This document shows, in pieces, positions 1 through 9,041 of a DNA stretch of 64,000 nucleotides. The first letter of the stretch is position 1. The number at the start of each line of letters is the position of its first letter. Both the position numbers and the translations under genes were made by a program. The notes beneath the pieces were generated by a model that was given only the letters and a program-made list of their open reading frames with translations, was not told the DNA's origin and made no database searches. Location: positions 868,001 to 932,000 of the forward strand of contig NZ_JAPWGL010000001.1 of the NCBI RefSeq assembly GCF_027213645.1. The letters run 5' to 3'. Source of the stretch: Pedobacter rhodius (GTDB lineage Bacteria; Bacteroidota; Bacteroidia; Sphingobacteriales; Sphingobacteriaceae).

Positions 1-556
1 AATCGTTAAAATTATAAAAGAGCGGCGCAGTATTTTTCCTGCGAGTTATATAAATAAAGAGATCCCGGTTGGGGTGATTAATCAAATTTTAGAAACCGCT
101 AACTATGCGCCAACACATAAATTAACGCAGCCCTGGCGCTTTGTCGTTATCAGAAAAGCAGGTTTGGAAAGGTTAGGTGCGGAACTGGGCAGTTTGTATA
201 AAAACCTGGTCTCACCGCAACAATTTCTTCAAAAAAAGTACGACAGTTTTGCGGAAAAAACAAGTCAGGCAAACTGTATTATCGCTATAAATATGCACTT
301 AAGTGGTAAGATACCTGAATGGGAAGAATTAGCAGCAGTATCCTGTGCTGTTCAAAATATGGCTTTAACGGCTGAAAGTTTAAAGGTAGGTGCTTACTGG
401 AGTTCTCCGCCGTTAATTGATGATTTGGGTGATTTTTTAGGCTTAGAAGAAAATGAAAAATGTATCGGGCTTTTCTATATGGGTTATCACAACGAAAAAC
501 CATGGGCACCAAACCGTACTTCGATGGAAGAAAAGGTTCGGTGGATTGAGGAGTAG
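1..556 (+). CDS. Nitroreductase family protein (5' end outside window)
   Basis: The reading frame is open from base 2, so the start codon lies before the window; the GTG at 74 is internal. The visible N-terminal part contains ERRS followed by ILETANYAPTHKLTQPWRF, the usual nitroreductase pattern in which the Arg and Ser bind the FMN phosphate. The family reduces nitroaromatics, quinones or related substrates with NAD(P)H and acts as a dimer in the cytoplasm. About 185 residues are visible, close to a full-length family member, so only a few residues are probably missing. The substrate cannot be told from the sequence. A gene-free stretch of about 170 bases follows. Confidence 0.85.
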   Translation, partial: IVKIIKERRSIFPASYINKEIPVGVINQILETANYAPTHKLTQPWRFVVIRKAGLERLGAELGSLYKNLVSPQQFLQKKYDSFAEKTSQANCIIAINMHLSGKIPEWEELAAVSCAVQNMALTAESLKVGAYWSSPPLIDDLGDFLGLEENEKCIGLFYMGYHNEKPWAPNRTSMEEKVRWIEE

Positions 557-650
557 TAGTTTTTATATTGCTGAATTGTTTTATTGTTGAATTGTCTGAA
601 GAATTTCTTAACACTTCAGCGATTAACAATCTGGTTTTATGTTGTTAATT

Positions 651-727
651 CCATTATCCATCTTCCATTTCCCATCATCCATCTACCATTACCTATTTTC
701 CATCAAACATCTTCCATCAAACCATGT
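651..727. repeat. Pyrimidine-rich low-complexity repeat
   Basis: An imperfect run of short units such as CCATC, TCCAT and CCATTA fills the space directly before the next start codon. An open frame through it (639-833) is a product of this composition and is not a gene. It leaves the GreA-like gene without a recognisable ribosome binding site in this interval. Confidence 0.6.
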
Positions 728-1176
728 CTTCTCTAAAATCTCAACTTTATCAGCTGTGCTTAACTTTTATTCAAAACAGGATAGAAAATATAGAATATTC
801 AATGCGGCAAGCAAGGCAAGCATCAAACGATGATACAAAAAGCAGCGCTGGCGATAAATATGAAACCACCCGCGAAATGATGCAGCAGGAAATGGACAGA
901 AACAGCAAACTATTGTATGAGGCCGGACAACAGAAAATCGCATTGCAGCAAATAGAAAACGTAAGTGCTGTTAAAGAAGTGAAAAACGGGAGTTTGGTTT
1001 TAACATCTGCCGGAAATTTTTACATCAGCATTAGTGCCGGAGAATTAAAAGTTGATGGTCAAACTTTCTTTGCCGTATCGCAAGCTGCGCCAATTGGCCG
1101 GCTTTTCATTGGGAAAAAAGCAGGAGATGAATTAAATTTTAACGGAAAGAAATATCTGATCTTGGAAGTTTTGTAA
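724..1176 (+). CDS. GreA/GreB-like protein
   Basis: A 150-residue protein with a helical, charged N-terminal half (about 1-75, including KYETTREMMQQEMDR) and a beta-rich C-terminal half ending APIGRLFIGKKAGDELNFNGKKYLILEVL-like. This matches the coiled coil plus FKBP-like layout of GreA/GreB transcript cleavage factors, where the C-terminal domain carries the phrase SP.G.ALLGK..GD. Bacteroidota homologues are often mislabelled as 3-oxoacyl-ACP synthase, which this sequence does not resemble. The acidic pair at the tip of the GreA coiled coil is not obvious, so RNA polymerase cleavage activity is uncertain; binding to polymerase is only inferred. The last codons are repeated downstream of the stop (see the repeat at 1149-1525). 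Confidence 0.6.
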   Translation: MSSLKSQLYQLCLTFIQNRIENIEYSMRQARQASNDDTKSSAGDKYETTREMMQQEMDRNSKLLYEAGQQKIALQQIENVSAVKEVKNGSLVLTSAGNFYISISAGELKVDGQTFFAVSQAAPIGRLFIGKKAGDELNFNGKKYLILEVL

Positions 1177-1525
1177 ACAGTAGCGTTGACAACTCTTTTA
1201 TCGTGCTTGACAGGAAGTTGTCAAAGCTGCGTTATTTAATTGATCGTCATTTCGGGCAAAGGCTGGAAATCTTTTTTTTGGCATTAAATGAATTTATTTT
1301 TTGCGTAATCTGTGCAATCGGCAGAAAGAGCATAATTGTTAATGATTAGTGGAAATATCTGATCTTGGAAGTTTTGTAAACAGTAGCGTTGACAACTTTT
1401 CTATTACGCTGGCCGGAAAGTTGTCAAAGCTGCATTATTAGCTGATCGTCATTCTAGTGCAGCTGATGAATCTTTTTGTTGCGTAATCTGTGAAATCTGC
1501 GGGAACAGCAAAATGGTTTAATACG
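1149..1525. repeat. Imperfect tandem duplication covering the 3' end of the GreA-like gene
   Basis: Bases from about 1149, which hold the last eight or so codons and the stop of the GreA-like gene, recur from 1352 with the same order of landmarks: the gene end, GTAGCGTTGACAACT, a purine-rich match around AAGTTGTCAAAGCTGC, GATCGTCATT and TTGCGTAATCTGTG. The offset is 203 bases at the start and 178 at the end, so one copy has gained or lost about 25 bases. Both copies have diverged, so the event is not recent. No gene lies in 1177-1566. GTTGACAACT and AGTTGTCAA in each copy can pair as a hairpin. Confidence 0.8.
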
Positions 1526-1566
1526 ATAATGGTCCGGGAAGATACATACCATGGAACTGATAAAGT

Positions 1567-2736
1567 TTATTTTATACCTATTCTCGATGCAAAACCCGGA
1601 ACTAAATAGGGTTTAAGCTCCGTAAAAGGAATAAAAACGACAATTTGTCCTTGTGCATAACTTGCAACTTCGTATGGATTATACATAAATGCCAATCCGT
1701 TATCATTGAAATAGAAATTATTATTTGGTTTTAAAAAGTTATCGAAAAGTACTGTGCTGATTTTATCCTGGGGTTTAATGTTATATTGTTTTCTCAGGTT
1801 TTTTTCGAGTAATGTTTGAAGTGTATTCGAATTAATTTTTACTACATCACTTAAAACCATTTGTTTTTTGTTCATTACATCCAAACAATACAGTGTGCTG
1901 CTGTAATTGCCATGTGCACCTCCGGTGTAGGCATCAGCGAGGAAATTAACAACTACGAGGCCATTATCATTATAAGCTAAAGATTGCTGACTATTACTGG
2001 TGTAATTCATCCATTCAAGGAAACCCCTGTCCGGCCCATTTTTTTGCTGCTCTGCAATTTCTTTTTTATAATCAGCAAAATACGCATCAGCAATTTTCCT
2101 GAATGCCATCGCTCTGTCTAAGGAACCTAAGTTAATACCTGAAATACGTTTAAGTTGATTATCAAGCCATTTGCCGGATTCGTTATTTGTTTTTGATTGA
2201 AGGTATTCAAAACTAATTTCTGCAACTGGCGATTTTGGCTTGTCTGTAAAGGCTTTAACAGAATCCTGATAAACTCCCGTCGAAAAAGTATAGCTGCCTT
2301 CAGGGTATTTTTCGTCCAGTAAAACAGGATATTTTTTTGTTTTATCGCCGCTTTCCCAAATTCCTTTAAAACCTATGCCTGTCCATTTTAAGCTTATTTT
2401 AGCTTGCTTTGCGTCTTCATTGAAATAGTAATCATAGAAACTATTTTCGAAAAGTACAACGCTGTCTTTTCCGATTAAAGTGTCAGTAGAAAGGTTGAGC
2501 CATGAACCATCGTAGTAATAATCGCCATTATAATCGCCATTAAATTTTTGTAGATGCATAATAACCTGTTTACCGGCAATGGTTCCTTCTAATCTTTTAT
2601 AAAAATTTTCGGTTAATTCTGTATTTACCTTTTTGTTACTGCCGGAAGTTGTATCATCACCGGTTTCCGTTTTGGAATTGGTGCAACTGGAAATGAGGAG
2701 TAATCCTAATGAATAAAAAAGAATTATATTTTTCAT
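1567..2736 (-). CDS. Lipoprotein with DUF4163/DUF3298 (RsiV-like) domains
   Basis: A 389-residue protein with a lipoprotein signal: hydrophobic stretch LGLLLISSC with Cys at residue 18, so it is probably anchored to a membrane facing the periplasm or the surface. The C-terminal 200 residues hold the DUF3298 signature AYTGGAHGNY followed by LDVMNKKQMVLSDVV, as in the extracellular part of the anti-sigma factor RsiV and of PdaC. RsiV-like domains bind lysozyme or cell-wall related ligands in some bacteria; whether that is so here is unknown. The gene lies 38 bases downstream of a polysaccharide deacetylase and is probably the last gene of that set. Confidence 0.75.
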   Translation of the reverse strand: MKNIILFYSLGLLLISSCTNSKTETGDDTTSGSNKKVNTELTENFYKRLEGTIAGKQVIMHLQKFNGDYNGDYYYDGSWLNLSTDTLIGKDSVVLFENSFYDYYFNEDAKQAKISLKWTGIGFKGIWESGDKTKKYPVLLDEKYPEGSYTFSTGVYQDSVKAFTDKPKSPVAEISFEYLQSKTNNESGKWLDNQLKRISGINLGSLDRAMAFRKIADAYFADYKKEIAEQQKNGPDRGFLEWMNYTSNSQQSLAYNDNGLVVVNFLADAYTGGAHGNYSSTLYCLDVMNKKQMVLSDVVKINSNTLQTLLEKNLRKQYNIKPQDKISTVLFDNFLKPNNNFYFNDNGLAFMYNPYEVASYAQGQIVVFIPFTELKPYLVPGFASRIGIK

Positions 2737-2774
2737 AAAAAACGATTAGTAAGCACAATAAGTTACAGCTGAGA

Positions 2775-3656
2775 CTAGGTTTTTGTTTTATTAAAACTCT
2801 TATTAATGCTGTAATAAAGGTTTTTTGCCGTATATCTTCCAGGGTCGATTATGCGTCTGATGGTATAAAGCGGGTAGTTTTCATCTCTTGCGGTAGATAA
2901 AATAAATGCGGCTTTAAAACCATGTTCTTTTAATTTATGGAGATTAGCTGCTTTAAGAACACCATAAGGAAAAGCAAAATATTCTACCTTTTTACCAGTA
3001 ATTTCTTCCAGTTTTTTGGTCGGTTTATCAATTTGGGTAGTCCAGTCTTCATCGGTAAACTGCGCGAAATTTTTATGATCGTACGTATGACTTGCAATGG
3101 TATTCCCTTCATCAGACAGTTGTTTAATCTGTGCTGCAGTCATATAATTAATCCGGCCTTTTCTGCCTATCGAAACCGTCATGATAAAATAAACCCCTTT
3201 AAAACTATACTTTTTTAGGGTAGAGGCACCCGTTGTAAACTGATCTTCATCGGTATCATCGAAAGTTATCATAATTGGTTTTTGGGGTAATTTTGCGCCG
3301 TATACCAGGTAATTGTAGAGCTGATCAGGTAAAATGGTATGGTAGCCGCTATCGGCCAGCATTTTAATGTGCTCCTTAAATTTATCAGGTGCAATTATGT
3401 CATCATGGGCCCTTTTGCTGTCGCTTGCAATCGTATTTCTGATTTGATGGTAACATAAAACAGGAACTTCGCGACGGCTTAAAATCGTTTTATTATCGGC
3501 AGGTTTTGTGTTGCCTGAATCGATTTTCACGGATTCCGAAGCGGGTTTATCTGTCGTTTTTTCTTTGCCCGAGTTATGGGTACAGGCCGTTAAAAACAAT
3601 CCAAAAGCGGTAATTACGAAAAATGAAGCGTTTGTAGTTAATTTTGTTTTGTTCAA
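2775..3656 (-). CDS. Polysaccharide deacetylase (NodB/CE4) lipoprotein
   Basis: A 293-residue protein with a lipobox (GLFLTAC) and a NodB homology domain from about residue 65. Visible motifs are VPVLCYHQ, TFDDTDEDQF (catalytic base and metal-binding Asp pair) and SHTYDH (HxxxH metal ligands), followed by FAFPYG. CE4 enzymes remove N- or O-acetyl groups from peptidoglycan or other glycans; the substrate here is not known. The only usable start is TTG at 3656, because an in-frame stop lies just upstream and no ATG precedes the signal peptide. It is a paralogue of the protein at 5094-5987 and follows the zinc peptidase gene by 11 bases, so the three are probably one transcript. Confidence 0.85.
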   Translation of the reverse strand: MNKTKLTTNASFFVITAFGLFLTACTHNSGKEKTTDKPASESVKIDSGNTKPADNKTILSRREVPVLCYHQIRNTIASDSKRAHDDIIAPDKFKEHIKMLADSGYHTILPDQLYNYLVYGAKLPQKPIMITFDDTDEDQFTTGASTLKKYSFKGVYFIMTVSIGRKGRINYMTAAQIKQLSDEGNTIASHTYDHKNFAQFTDEDWTTQIDKPTKKLEEITGKKVEYFAFPYGVLKAANLHKLKEHGFKAAFILSTARDENYPLYTIRRIIDPGRYTAKNLYYSINKSFNKTKT

Positions 3657-3667
3657 TTTTATAATGT

Positions 3668-5032
3668 TTATTTAATTAAAGATACGGCGTTTTCAGACAT
3701 AATAAACGATTTCTCATAAGCATCCCATTCTTTTTGTGTGATACCGGATTTCAGCGCATTTCTTTTGAAGAAATCATAATCTGTTAATTCATTTTTTGTT
3801 TTAAGGCATGTATTTAAAAATTTAAATACGCGCTTTTCGCCAATCATTTGTTCCAAGCCTCTGAGTAAAAACGGACCATATGAATACCTGTAGGTTCCAG
3901 ACATACTATTCATGTCTTTTATCGTGTTTAAGGGGACTGCATTGAAATTTTTTAATTGCTTTCCTTTATTTTGAAAATAGGTTGTTGCAAACTGTTTTCC
4001 GAATTTTTCTTCAGTTGCCTTAACGGATAAGTATTCAGCTGTGGATTCTAAAAAGAACCAAAACAGTGTAGCGTTAGGTTGTAAAACATTTCCAAAATAA
4101 TAATGGGCGATTTCGTGAGCGATATACGGGTAATCAGTAGAATCTTTCAGTTTAGCATGCTCTTCATCAATCATATCGCCAAATTTAGTTCCTGCAAATG
4201 CAATCGTTGGAAAGGCAACAAAAGCCCAGCTTCTGCCTTTATTATATTTTTCTACAGCATCATGTTCTATGAATACATTTTTTGTATCGTAAGGAATGTT
4301 TAAAGCCTTAAAATAATAGGCTTTCATTTCGGCAATATTATCTTCGAAAACATGAAGTTGTTTATTATTCAATTTTGTATTCAGAAATAAGGCACCCTTA
4401 GCTTGTTGAACAGCATAATCTCCGATAAAAAGCATAGGTGCTATGGCAATGTCAGATTTAAAAGTACCAACAGGTCCAGGTTTCGGCAAATCGCCATTTA
4501 CGAAAATCGTTTTTGAATCTTTACTCGTTACCTGAATATCATAAGTCATTTGTTCGATTAACCTGTCGTTTTTTACATCATAAATGATTGGATACCATTT
4601 AGACTGATCGGCTGCCCGCATCGTTTTGCCATTGAAAGCGATTAATCCTTTAAAATCGATAAAGTTTAATGTATCCGTGTAAATTGGAAATGCTCCGGTA
4701 TAAGTGATGTGTAATCGCTTGGGGTTTACGAGCACGGTATCTCCTTTTTCGGGAACATAAACCAAGCCTTCGCCACGCATTTTGCCATTATAAAATCCCG
4801 AATAACTTAAGGTTTTGTTCGAAGAATCTTTAATGGCTTTGATGTTAAAGCCCTTATTCAATAAAACCTGATAGTCGTTTCCTAAATCGGGGATATTGCT
4901 TAAAACGAAATCGCAGGTGATTTGACCTGTAGCCATTACAACTTCAACTTTGCCGCTTAAATGCGGGCTTTGCGCTTTAAGTGTGCAGAACGTAGAAACA
5001 AATAACAGAAGCGTAAAGATTTTTCTCATCAT
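3668..5032 (-). CDS. Exported M1-like zinc peptidase
   Basis: A 454-residue protein with a cleavable signal peptide (MMRKIFTLLLFVSTFCTLKAQS; the second Met at 5029 is an equally good start). The motif HEIAHYYFGN, followed about 20 residues later by an FFLESTAEYLS segment, is the gluzincin pattern HExxH plus a distant Glu that binds zinc, as in M1 aminopeptidases. The protein is shorter than typical M1 enzymes (about 600-900 residues) and lacks a clear GAMEN motif, so aminopeptidase activity is not assured. It is periplasmic or on the outer membrane. The gene sits between two paralogous deacetylase genes, with gaps of 11 and 61 bases, which suggests joint work on the cell envelope or on an external glycoconjugate. 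Confidence 0.75.
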   Translation of the reverse strand: MMRKIFTLLLFVSTFCTLKAQSPHLSGKVEVVMATGQITCDFVLSNIPDLGNDYQVLLNKGFNIKAIKDSSNKTLSYSGFYNGKMRGEGLVYVPEKGDTVLVNPKRLHITYTGAFPIYTDTLNFIDFKGLIAFNGKTMRAADQSKWYPIIYDVKNDRLIEQMTYDIQVTSKDSKTIFVNGDLPKPGPVGTFKSDIAIAPMLFIGDYAVQQAKGALFLNTKLNNKQLHVFEDNIAEMKAYYFKALNIPYDTKNVFIEHDAVEKYNKGRSWAFVAFPTIAFAGTKFGDMIDEEHAKLKDSTDYPYIAHEIAHYYFGNVLQPNATLFWFFLESTAEYLSVKATEEKFGKQFATTYFQNKGKQLKNFNAVPLNTIKDMNSMSGTYRYSYGPFLLRGLEQMIGEKRVFKFLNTCLKTKNELTDYDFFKRNALKSGITQKEWDAYEKSFIMSENAVSLIK

Positions 5033-5093
5033 ACCTGGTTATAAAAGATTTCAAAAAAGAAAACCCCAATTTTCATCTAGGTTTATAAAGTTA

Positions 5094-5987
5094 CTAAAAA
5101 CTATTTTTAATGCTATTGCTCAGTGTTTTCGGACTCCAGTAACCACTTGCAATAATTCTGCGGATGGTGAATAGCGGATCCTTTTCATCACGTTTGGTTG
5201 ATAACTGGTAAGCCATTCTGAACCCGCGTTTTTTCAATTCCGGAATCCCTTCAGCATTCCATAAACCAAAAGGGTAGGCAAATTCTGTCATTTTTTTGCC
5301 CGTAATTTCTTCCAGTTTTTTAGTCGGTTTATCTAATTGTTCTTCCCAATCTTTACCGGAATATTTTTTAAAGTTTTTATGGTCGTACGTATGCGAGCCA
5401 ATTACATTTCCTTCGTCTGCTAATTGTTTAATCTGTTCCTTCGTCATGTAATTTACAAATTTTCCCTTTCTGCCGATGGAAACCGTCATGATGAAATAAA
5501 CTGCTTTATAGCCAAGCTTATCGAGGGTAGGGCGCACAACCGTAAACTGATCTTCGTCTGTATCATCAAAAGTCAGCATAATCGGTTTGCTTAGTAAAGC
5601 CGCTCCGGTATTCAAATAGGCATAAAGTTGATCGGGTAAAATGGTGTGGTAACCGCTATCGGCCAGCATTTTCATCTGGTCTTTGAAATTCTGAATTTCA
5701 ACTATGTAATCTTTGCCAACCTTTCCATCAGTAGGTTTCCAGTTTCTAACCTGGTGGTAACATAAAATTGGCACTTGTTTTCTGGCGAGAATGGTCTTCG
5801 CATCAGCTGCTTGTATTTTGGAGACGTCTATTTTGCCCGACGTTAAGCCCGACTCTTTTGTGGTTTGTTGAGTAGAATCGGCAGCTTTACTGCTTTCTGG
5901 TTGCGAGCTGGATTGGCAGCTTGCAAATAGCGCTACGCCTGCAGTTAAAATGATTAAAAAATTGAATTTCATAAATAAGTATTTCAT
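5094..5987 (-). CDS. Polysaccharide deacetylase (NodB/CE4) lipoprotein
   Basis: A 297-residue CE4-type protein, closely similar to the one at 2775-3656: both have VP[VI]LCYHQ, TFDDTDEDQF, SHTYDHKNF and a KKLEEITGKK segment. The lipobox is ALFASC. The metal and catalytic residues seen in the family are present. I chose the start at 5987 because AGGAGA lies about 15 bases upstream; the ATG at 5972 would give a more compact signal peptide and cannot be excluded. It is the first gene of a four-gene minus-strand set (deacetylase, peptidase, deacetylase, DUF3298). The duplicated deacetylases probably have different but related acetylated substrates. Confidence 0.85.
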   Translation of the reverse strand: MKYLFMKFNFLIILTAGVALFASCQSSSQPESSKAADSTQQTTKESGLTSGKIDVSKIQAADAKTILARKQVPILCYHQVRNWKPTDGKVGKDYIVEIQNFKDQMKMLADSGYHTILPDQLYAYLNTGAALLSKPIMLTFDDTDEDQFTVVRPTLDKLGYKAVYFIMTVSIGRKGKFVNYMTKEQIKQLADEGNVIGSHTYDHKNFKKYSGKDWEEQLDKPTKKLEEITGKKMTEFAYPFGLWNAEGIPELKKRGFRMAYQLSTKRDEKDPLFTIRRIIASGYWSPKTLSNSIKNSF

Positions 5988-6147
5988 GCAAAACTATAAA
6001 TTCTCCTAAAAAATAGTCGTTAAATAGGGTTGTGTTGATAAATAAATCATACCTGCAACTTTTTTCAAGCTATCGCATTTTTTACATGCCTGATGCAGCA
6101 TAATTGTAGCTAATTGAATAATTTAGGCCACTCAAAACCAGGCATTA

Positions 6148-8655
6148 ATGAATAAATTTTACAAACTCGTTTTATGCGCCCAACTTTTATCGTTTGCAGG
6201 CGTCGCACAAAATAAAACATTTACGATAACCGAAAACGCACAAACTCAACCTAAAGCAAATTACCAGCTGGCCTCCAGGTTTTCGCCTAATAAGCTTAAG
6301 AAAATGGTTTATTCCACTGCTGTAGATCCGCACTGGCTTAAATTGAGCAATCGTTTTTGGTATACGTTCGAAAGTCCGAAAGGCAAATTTTGGTATTTGG
6401 TTGATCCTGCAACAAAATCAAAAAAACTGCTGTTTGATAATGCAAAACTTGCTGCAGACATTACCCTAATTGTTCGCGATCCTTTCGATGCGGAACATTT
6501 GCCTTTGGAAAATTTAAAATTTGCAGCCGATGAAAAAAGCGTTTCTTTTGAAATAAAGAGTACGGTTGATGAACTAAAACCGGATAGAAAAGATAAGAAA
6601 GCTGCCGATTCAATGCAGAAGAAAATTTATGCTTTTAAATACGATTTGGCAACCACCAGGCTTACGGAGGTACCTAATTTCAGCAAACCTAAACCAAAAC
6701 CCATGTGGGGTTCTGTGGCACCGGATTCATCGGCTATTATCTTTTCACGCAATTATAATTTGTATTGGATGGATAAAGAAAACTACAAAAAGGCGGTTAA
6801 AAATGAAGATGACAGCACAATAGTAGAACACCAGTTAACTAAAGATGGTGTAAAATTTTATTCATACGGAAACGATGGCGACGGGGAAAATAATGTAGAA
6901 AACGAAAAGAACAACAAAAAACGAAGGGGTGCTTATGTACTATGGTCGCCGAATGCCAAATACTTCGTTTTAGACAGAACCGACTCGCGTAAGGTTAAGG
7001 ATTTATGGGTGATTAATAGTGTTACACCCGGTCGCCCAACTTTAGAAACCTACAAATATCAAATGCCGGGCGAAGCGGAAGCCCCTCAGGATGAAGTTTT
7101 ACTTTTTGATTTTGCCGCTAAATCGTATAAGAAATTAAATGTTTCTGCTTTTAAAGACCAGAGTGTTTCGGTTTGGAGTAAACCATCTTTAAATAAAGAC
7201 CGGGATAACGAATTTCGTCCTTCGGTTTGGTTAGGGAATGATAGTCAGTTTTATTTCTCCCGTACCAGCCGCGATTTAAAACGCATTGATATCGGTACGA
7301 TTGAAATTGCAACTGGTAAGGTTACGCCTTTAATTGATGAACGTTTTAACACTTACGTTGAAGTAAACCGTCCGGGATTGATTAACGATGGAAAAGAACT
7401 GATTCACTGGAGTGAACGTGATGGCTGGGCACATTTTTATCTTTTCGATGGAAATGGTAAGCTTAAAAATCAGATTACAAAAGGCGCTTTCCATTGCGAA
7501 AGTATAGTGAATATCGATGAAAAAAAACGTGTTCTATATTTCACTGCAAACGGTCGCGAAGCGAAAGAAGATCCGTATTACCTGCACTTATACAGCATTA
7601 ATTTCGATGGTTCGGATATGAAATTGCTGAATGCAGGCGATTTTGATCATTTATCGAACATGAACGATAACAATACTTATTTCGTGGATACCTATTCGAG
7701 GGTAAATACGGCACCAAAATCTGCCGTTTACGATAAAAACGGAAAAAAGGTGATGGATTTGGAAACAACAGATTTATCATTATTAATGGCTGCAGGATAT
7801 AAATTTCCTGAACCATTTAAAGTAAAGGCCGATGATGGTATTACCGATTTATATGGCGTGATGTATAAACCATTTGATTTCGATCCGAATAAAAAATACC
7901 CCATTATTGAATACGTTTACCCTGGCCCGCAAACCGAAGCCGTAAACAAGGCATTCAGTAAAGGGATGGACAGAACGGAGCGTTTGGCCCAGTTTGGCTA
8001 TATCGTAATCACGGTTGGGAACCGTGGTGGAAATCCTTCACGCTCTAAATGGTATCATACTTATGGTTACGGTAACCTTCGGGATTATGGTTTGGCCGAT
8101 AAGAAAACAGCTATTGAACAACTGGCTTCAAAATATGCTTATATTGACGAAACAAGAGTTGGTATTACCGGTCATTCCGGTGGTGGTTTTATGTCTACAG
8201 CTGCAATGCTGGTTTACCCGGAGTTTTTCAAGGTGGCAGTTTCCAACGCAGGTAACCACGATAACAGCATTTATAATCGTTGGTGGAGTGAAAAACATCA
8301 TGGCGTAAAAGAAATTGTTTCTTTAAAAGGCGATACTTCTTTTAAATACAGCATCGATAAAAACCCCGATTTAGCAAAGAATTTAAAAGGACACCTTTTA
8401 TTAATGCATGGCGACGTAGATAACAATGTTCATCCGGCAAACTCCATTCGTGTGGCTAATGCGTTAATGAAAGCCGGCAAACGTTTCGATTTTCTGATTA
8501 TTCCGGGTCAGCGCCACGGTTTTGGCGACATGACGGAATATGCCTTCTGGAAACTGGCCGACCATTTCAATAAATACCTGATTGGCGATTTTTCGAGTCC
8601 TGAAGATGTAGATTTAATCGAAATGGACAGGGATATTGAAAAAACAGGTAAATAG
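6148..8655 (+). CDS. Dipeptidyl peptidase IV family S9 serine peptidase
   Basis: An 835-residue exported protein with a signal peptide (LVLCAQLLSFAGVAQ). The N-terminal two thirds fit the DPP-IV beta-propeller; the C-terminal part is the alpha/beta hydrolase domain. The catalytic triad is visible: Ser677 in GHSGGGF, Asp758 in HGDVDNNVH and His790 in GQRHGF. DPP-IV-type enzymes cut dipeptides, usually X-Pro, from peptide N-termini in the periplasm and serve protein use in Bacteroidota. The double-Glu motif of true DPP-IV is not evident to me, so the exact specificity is open. It is a single gene, transcribed away from the deacetylase set; about 160 bases separate the two. Confidence 0.9.
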   Translation: MNKFYKLVLCAQLLSFAGVAQNKTFTITENAQTQPKANYQLASRFSPNKLKKMVYSTAVDPHWLKLSNRFWYTFESPKGKFWYLVDPATKSKKLLFDNAKLAADITLIVRDPFDAEHLPLENLKFAADEKSVSFEIKSTVDELKPDRKDKKAADSMQKKIYAFKYDLATTRLTEVPNFSKPKPKPMWGSVAPDSSAIIFSRNYNLYWMDKENYKKAVKNEDDSTIVEHQLTKDGVKFYSYGNDGDGENNVENEKNNKKRRGAYVLWSPNAKYFVLDRTDSRKVKDLWVINSVTPGRPTLETYKYQMPGEAEAPQDEVLLFDFAAKSYKKLNVSAFKDQSVSVWSKPSLNKDRDNEFRPSVWLGNDSQFYFSRTSRDLKRIDIGTIEIATGKVTPLIDERFNTYVEVNRPGLINDGKELIHWSERDGWAHFYLFDGNGKLKNQITKGAFHCESIVNIDEKKRVLYFTANGREAKEDPYYLHLYSINFDGSDMKLLNAGDFDHLSNMNDNNTYFVDTYSRVNTAPKSAVYDKNGKKVMDLETTDLSLLMAAGYKFPEPFKVKADDGITDLYGVMYKPFDFDPNKKYPIIEYVYPGPQTEAVNKAFSKGMDRTERLAQFGYIVITVGNRGGNPSRSKWYHTYGYGNLRDYGLADKKTAIEQLASKYAYIDETRVGITGHSGGGFMSTAAMLVYPEFFKVAVSNAGNHDNSIYNRWWSEKHHGVKEIVSLKGDTSFKYSIDKNPDLAKNLKGHLLLMHGDVDNNVHPANSIRVANALMKAGKRFDFLIIPGQRHGFGDMTEYAFWKLADHFNKYLIGDFSSPEDVDLIEMDRDIEKTGK

Positions 8656-9041
8656 ATGTTTTTATTTAGGTTTATCAATTCAACCCGACTTTGAGAATAT
8701 ATATGGCTGTTTATTAAGATGTTATGTCAGTTTGAGCCTGTCGAATACCTTTTTATAATCGATAACAAAAAATATTTGTCCTTCAATCGACTTGCTCCAT
8801 GCAAGCCAGCTCAGGATTGACAAATATTTTTTGTTATCTTCCTAACTTATAGCATTGAGACTGTGGAAGGTAGGGATGAATCTTAAGCTTGTTTTATAAT
8901 TATTACAAAGATTTCTCCGCTTCGGTCGAAATGACGACTTTTCGTCCTGTCATCTCGATTGTAGCTTCGCCCGAATCCGATAACTATCGGATGAAGATTT
9001 GAATCAAGTTGATGAATCTTCCCTGTAAATTAATATTATTC
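8656..9041. repeat. Intergenic region made of dispersed repeat fragments
   Basis: No gene seen. The stretch holds several pieces that recur elsewhere in the window: TTTGAGCCTGTCGAAT near 8727 (compare 43034, 45662 and 63848), an AAAGATTTCTC.GCT..G.TCGAAATGACG unit at 8906-8935 (compare 43118-43147), and ATCCGATAACTATCGGAT at 8975-8992, an 18-base palindrome with one mismatch (compare 10165 and 34343). A further inverted match pairs ATATTTGTC near 8770 with GACAAATAT near 8819. Confidence 0.6.

Noticed and set aside
639..833. 64-codon frame overlapping the GreA-like gene start
   Set aside because: Product of the pyrimidine-rich repeat and a second frame of the true gene.
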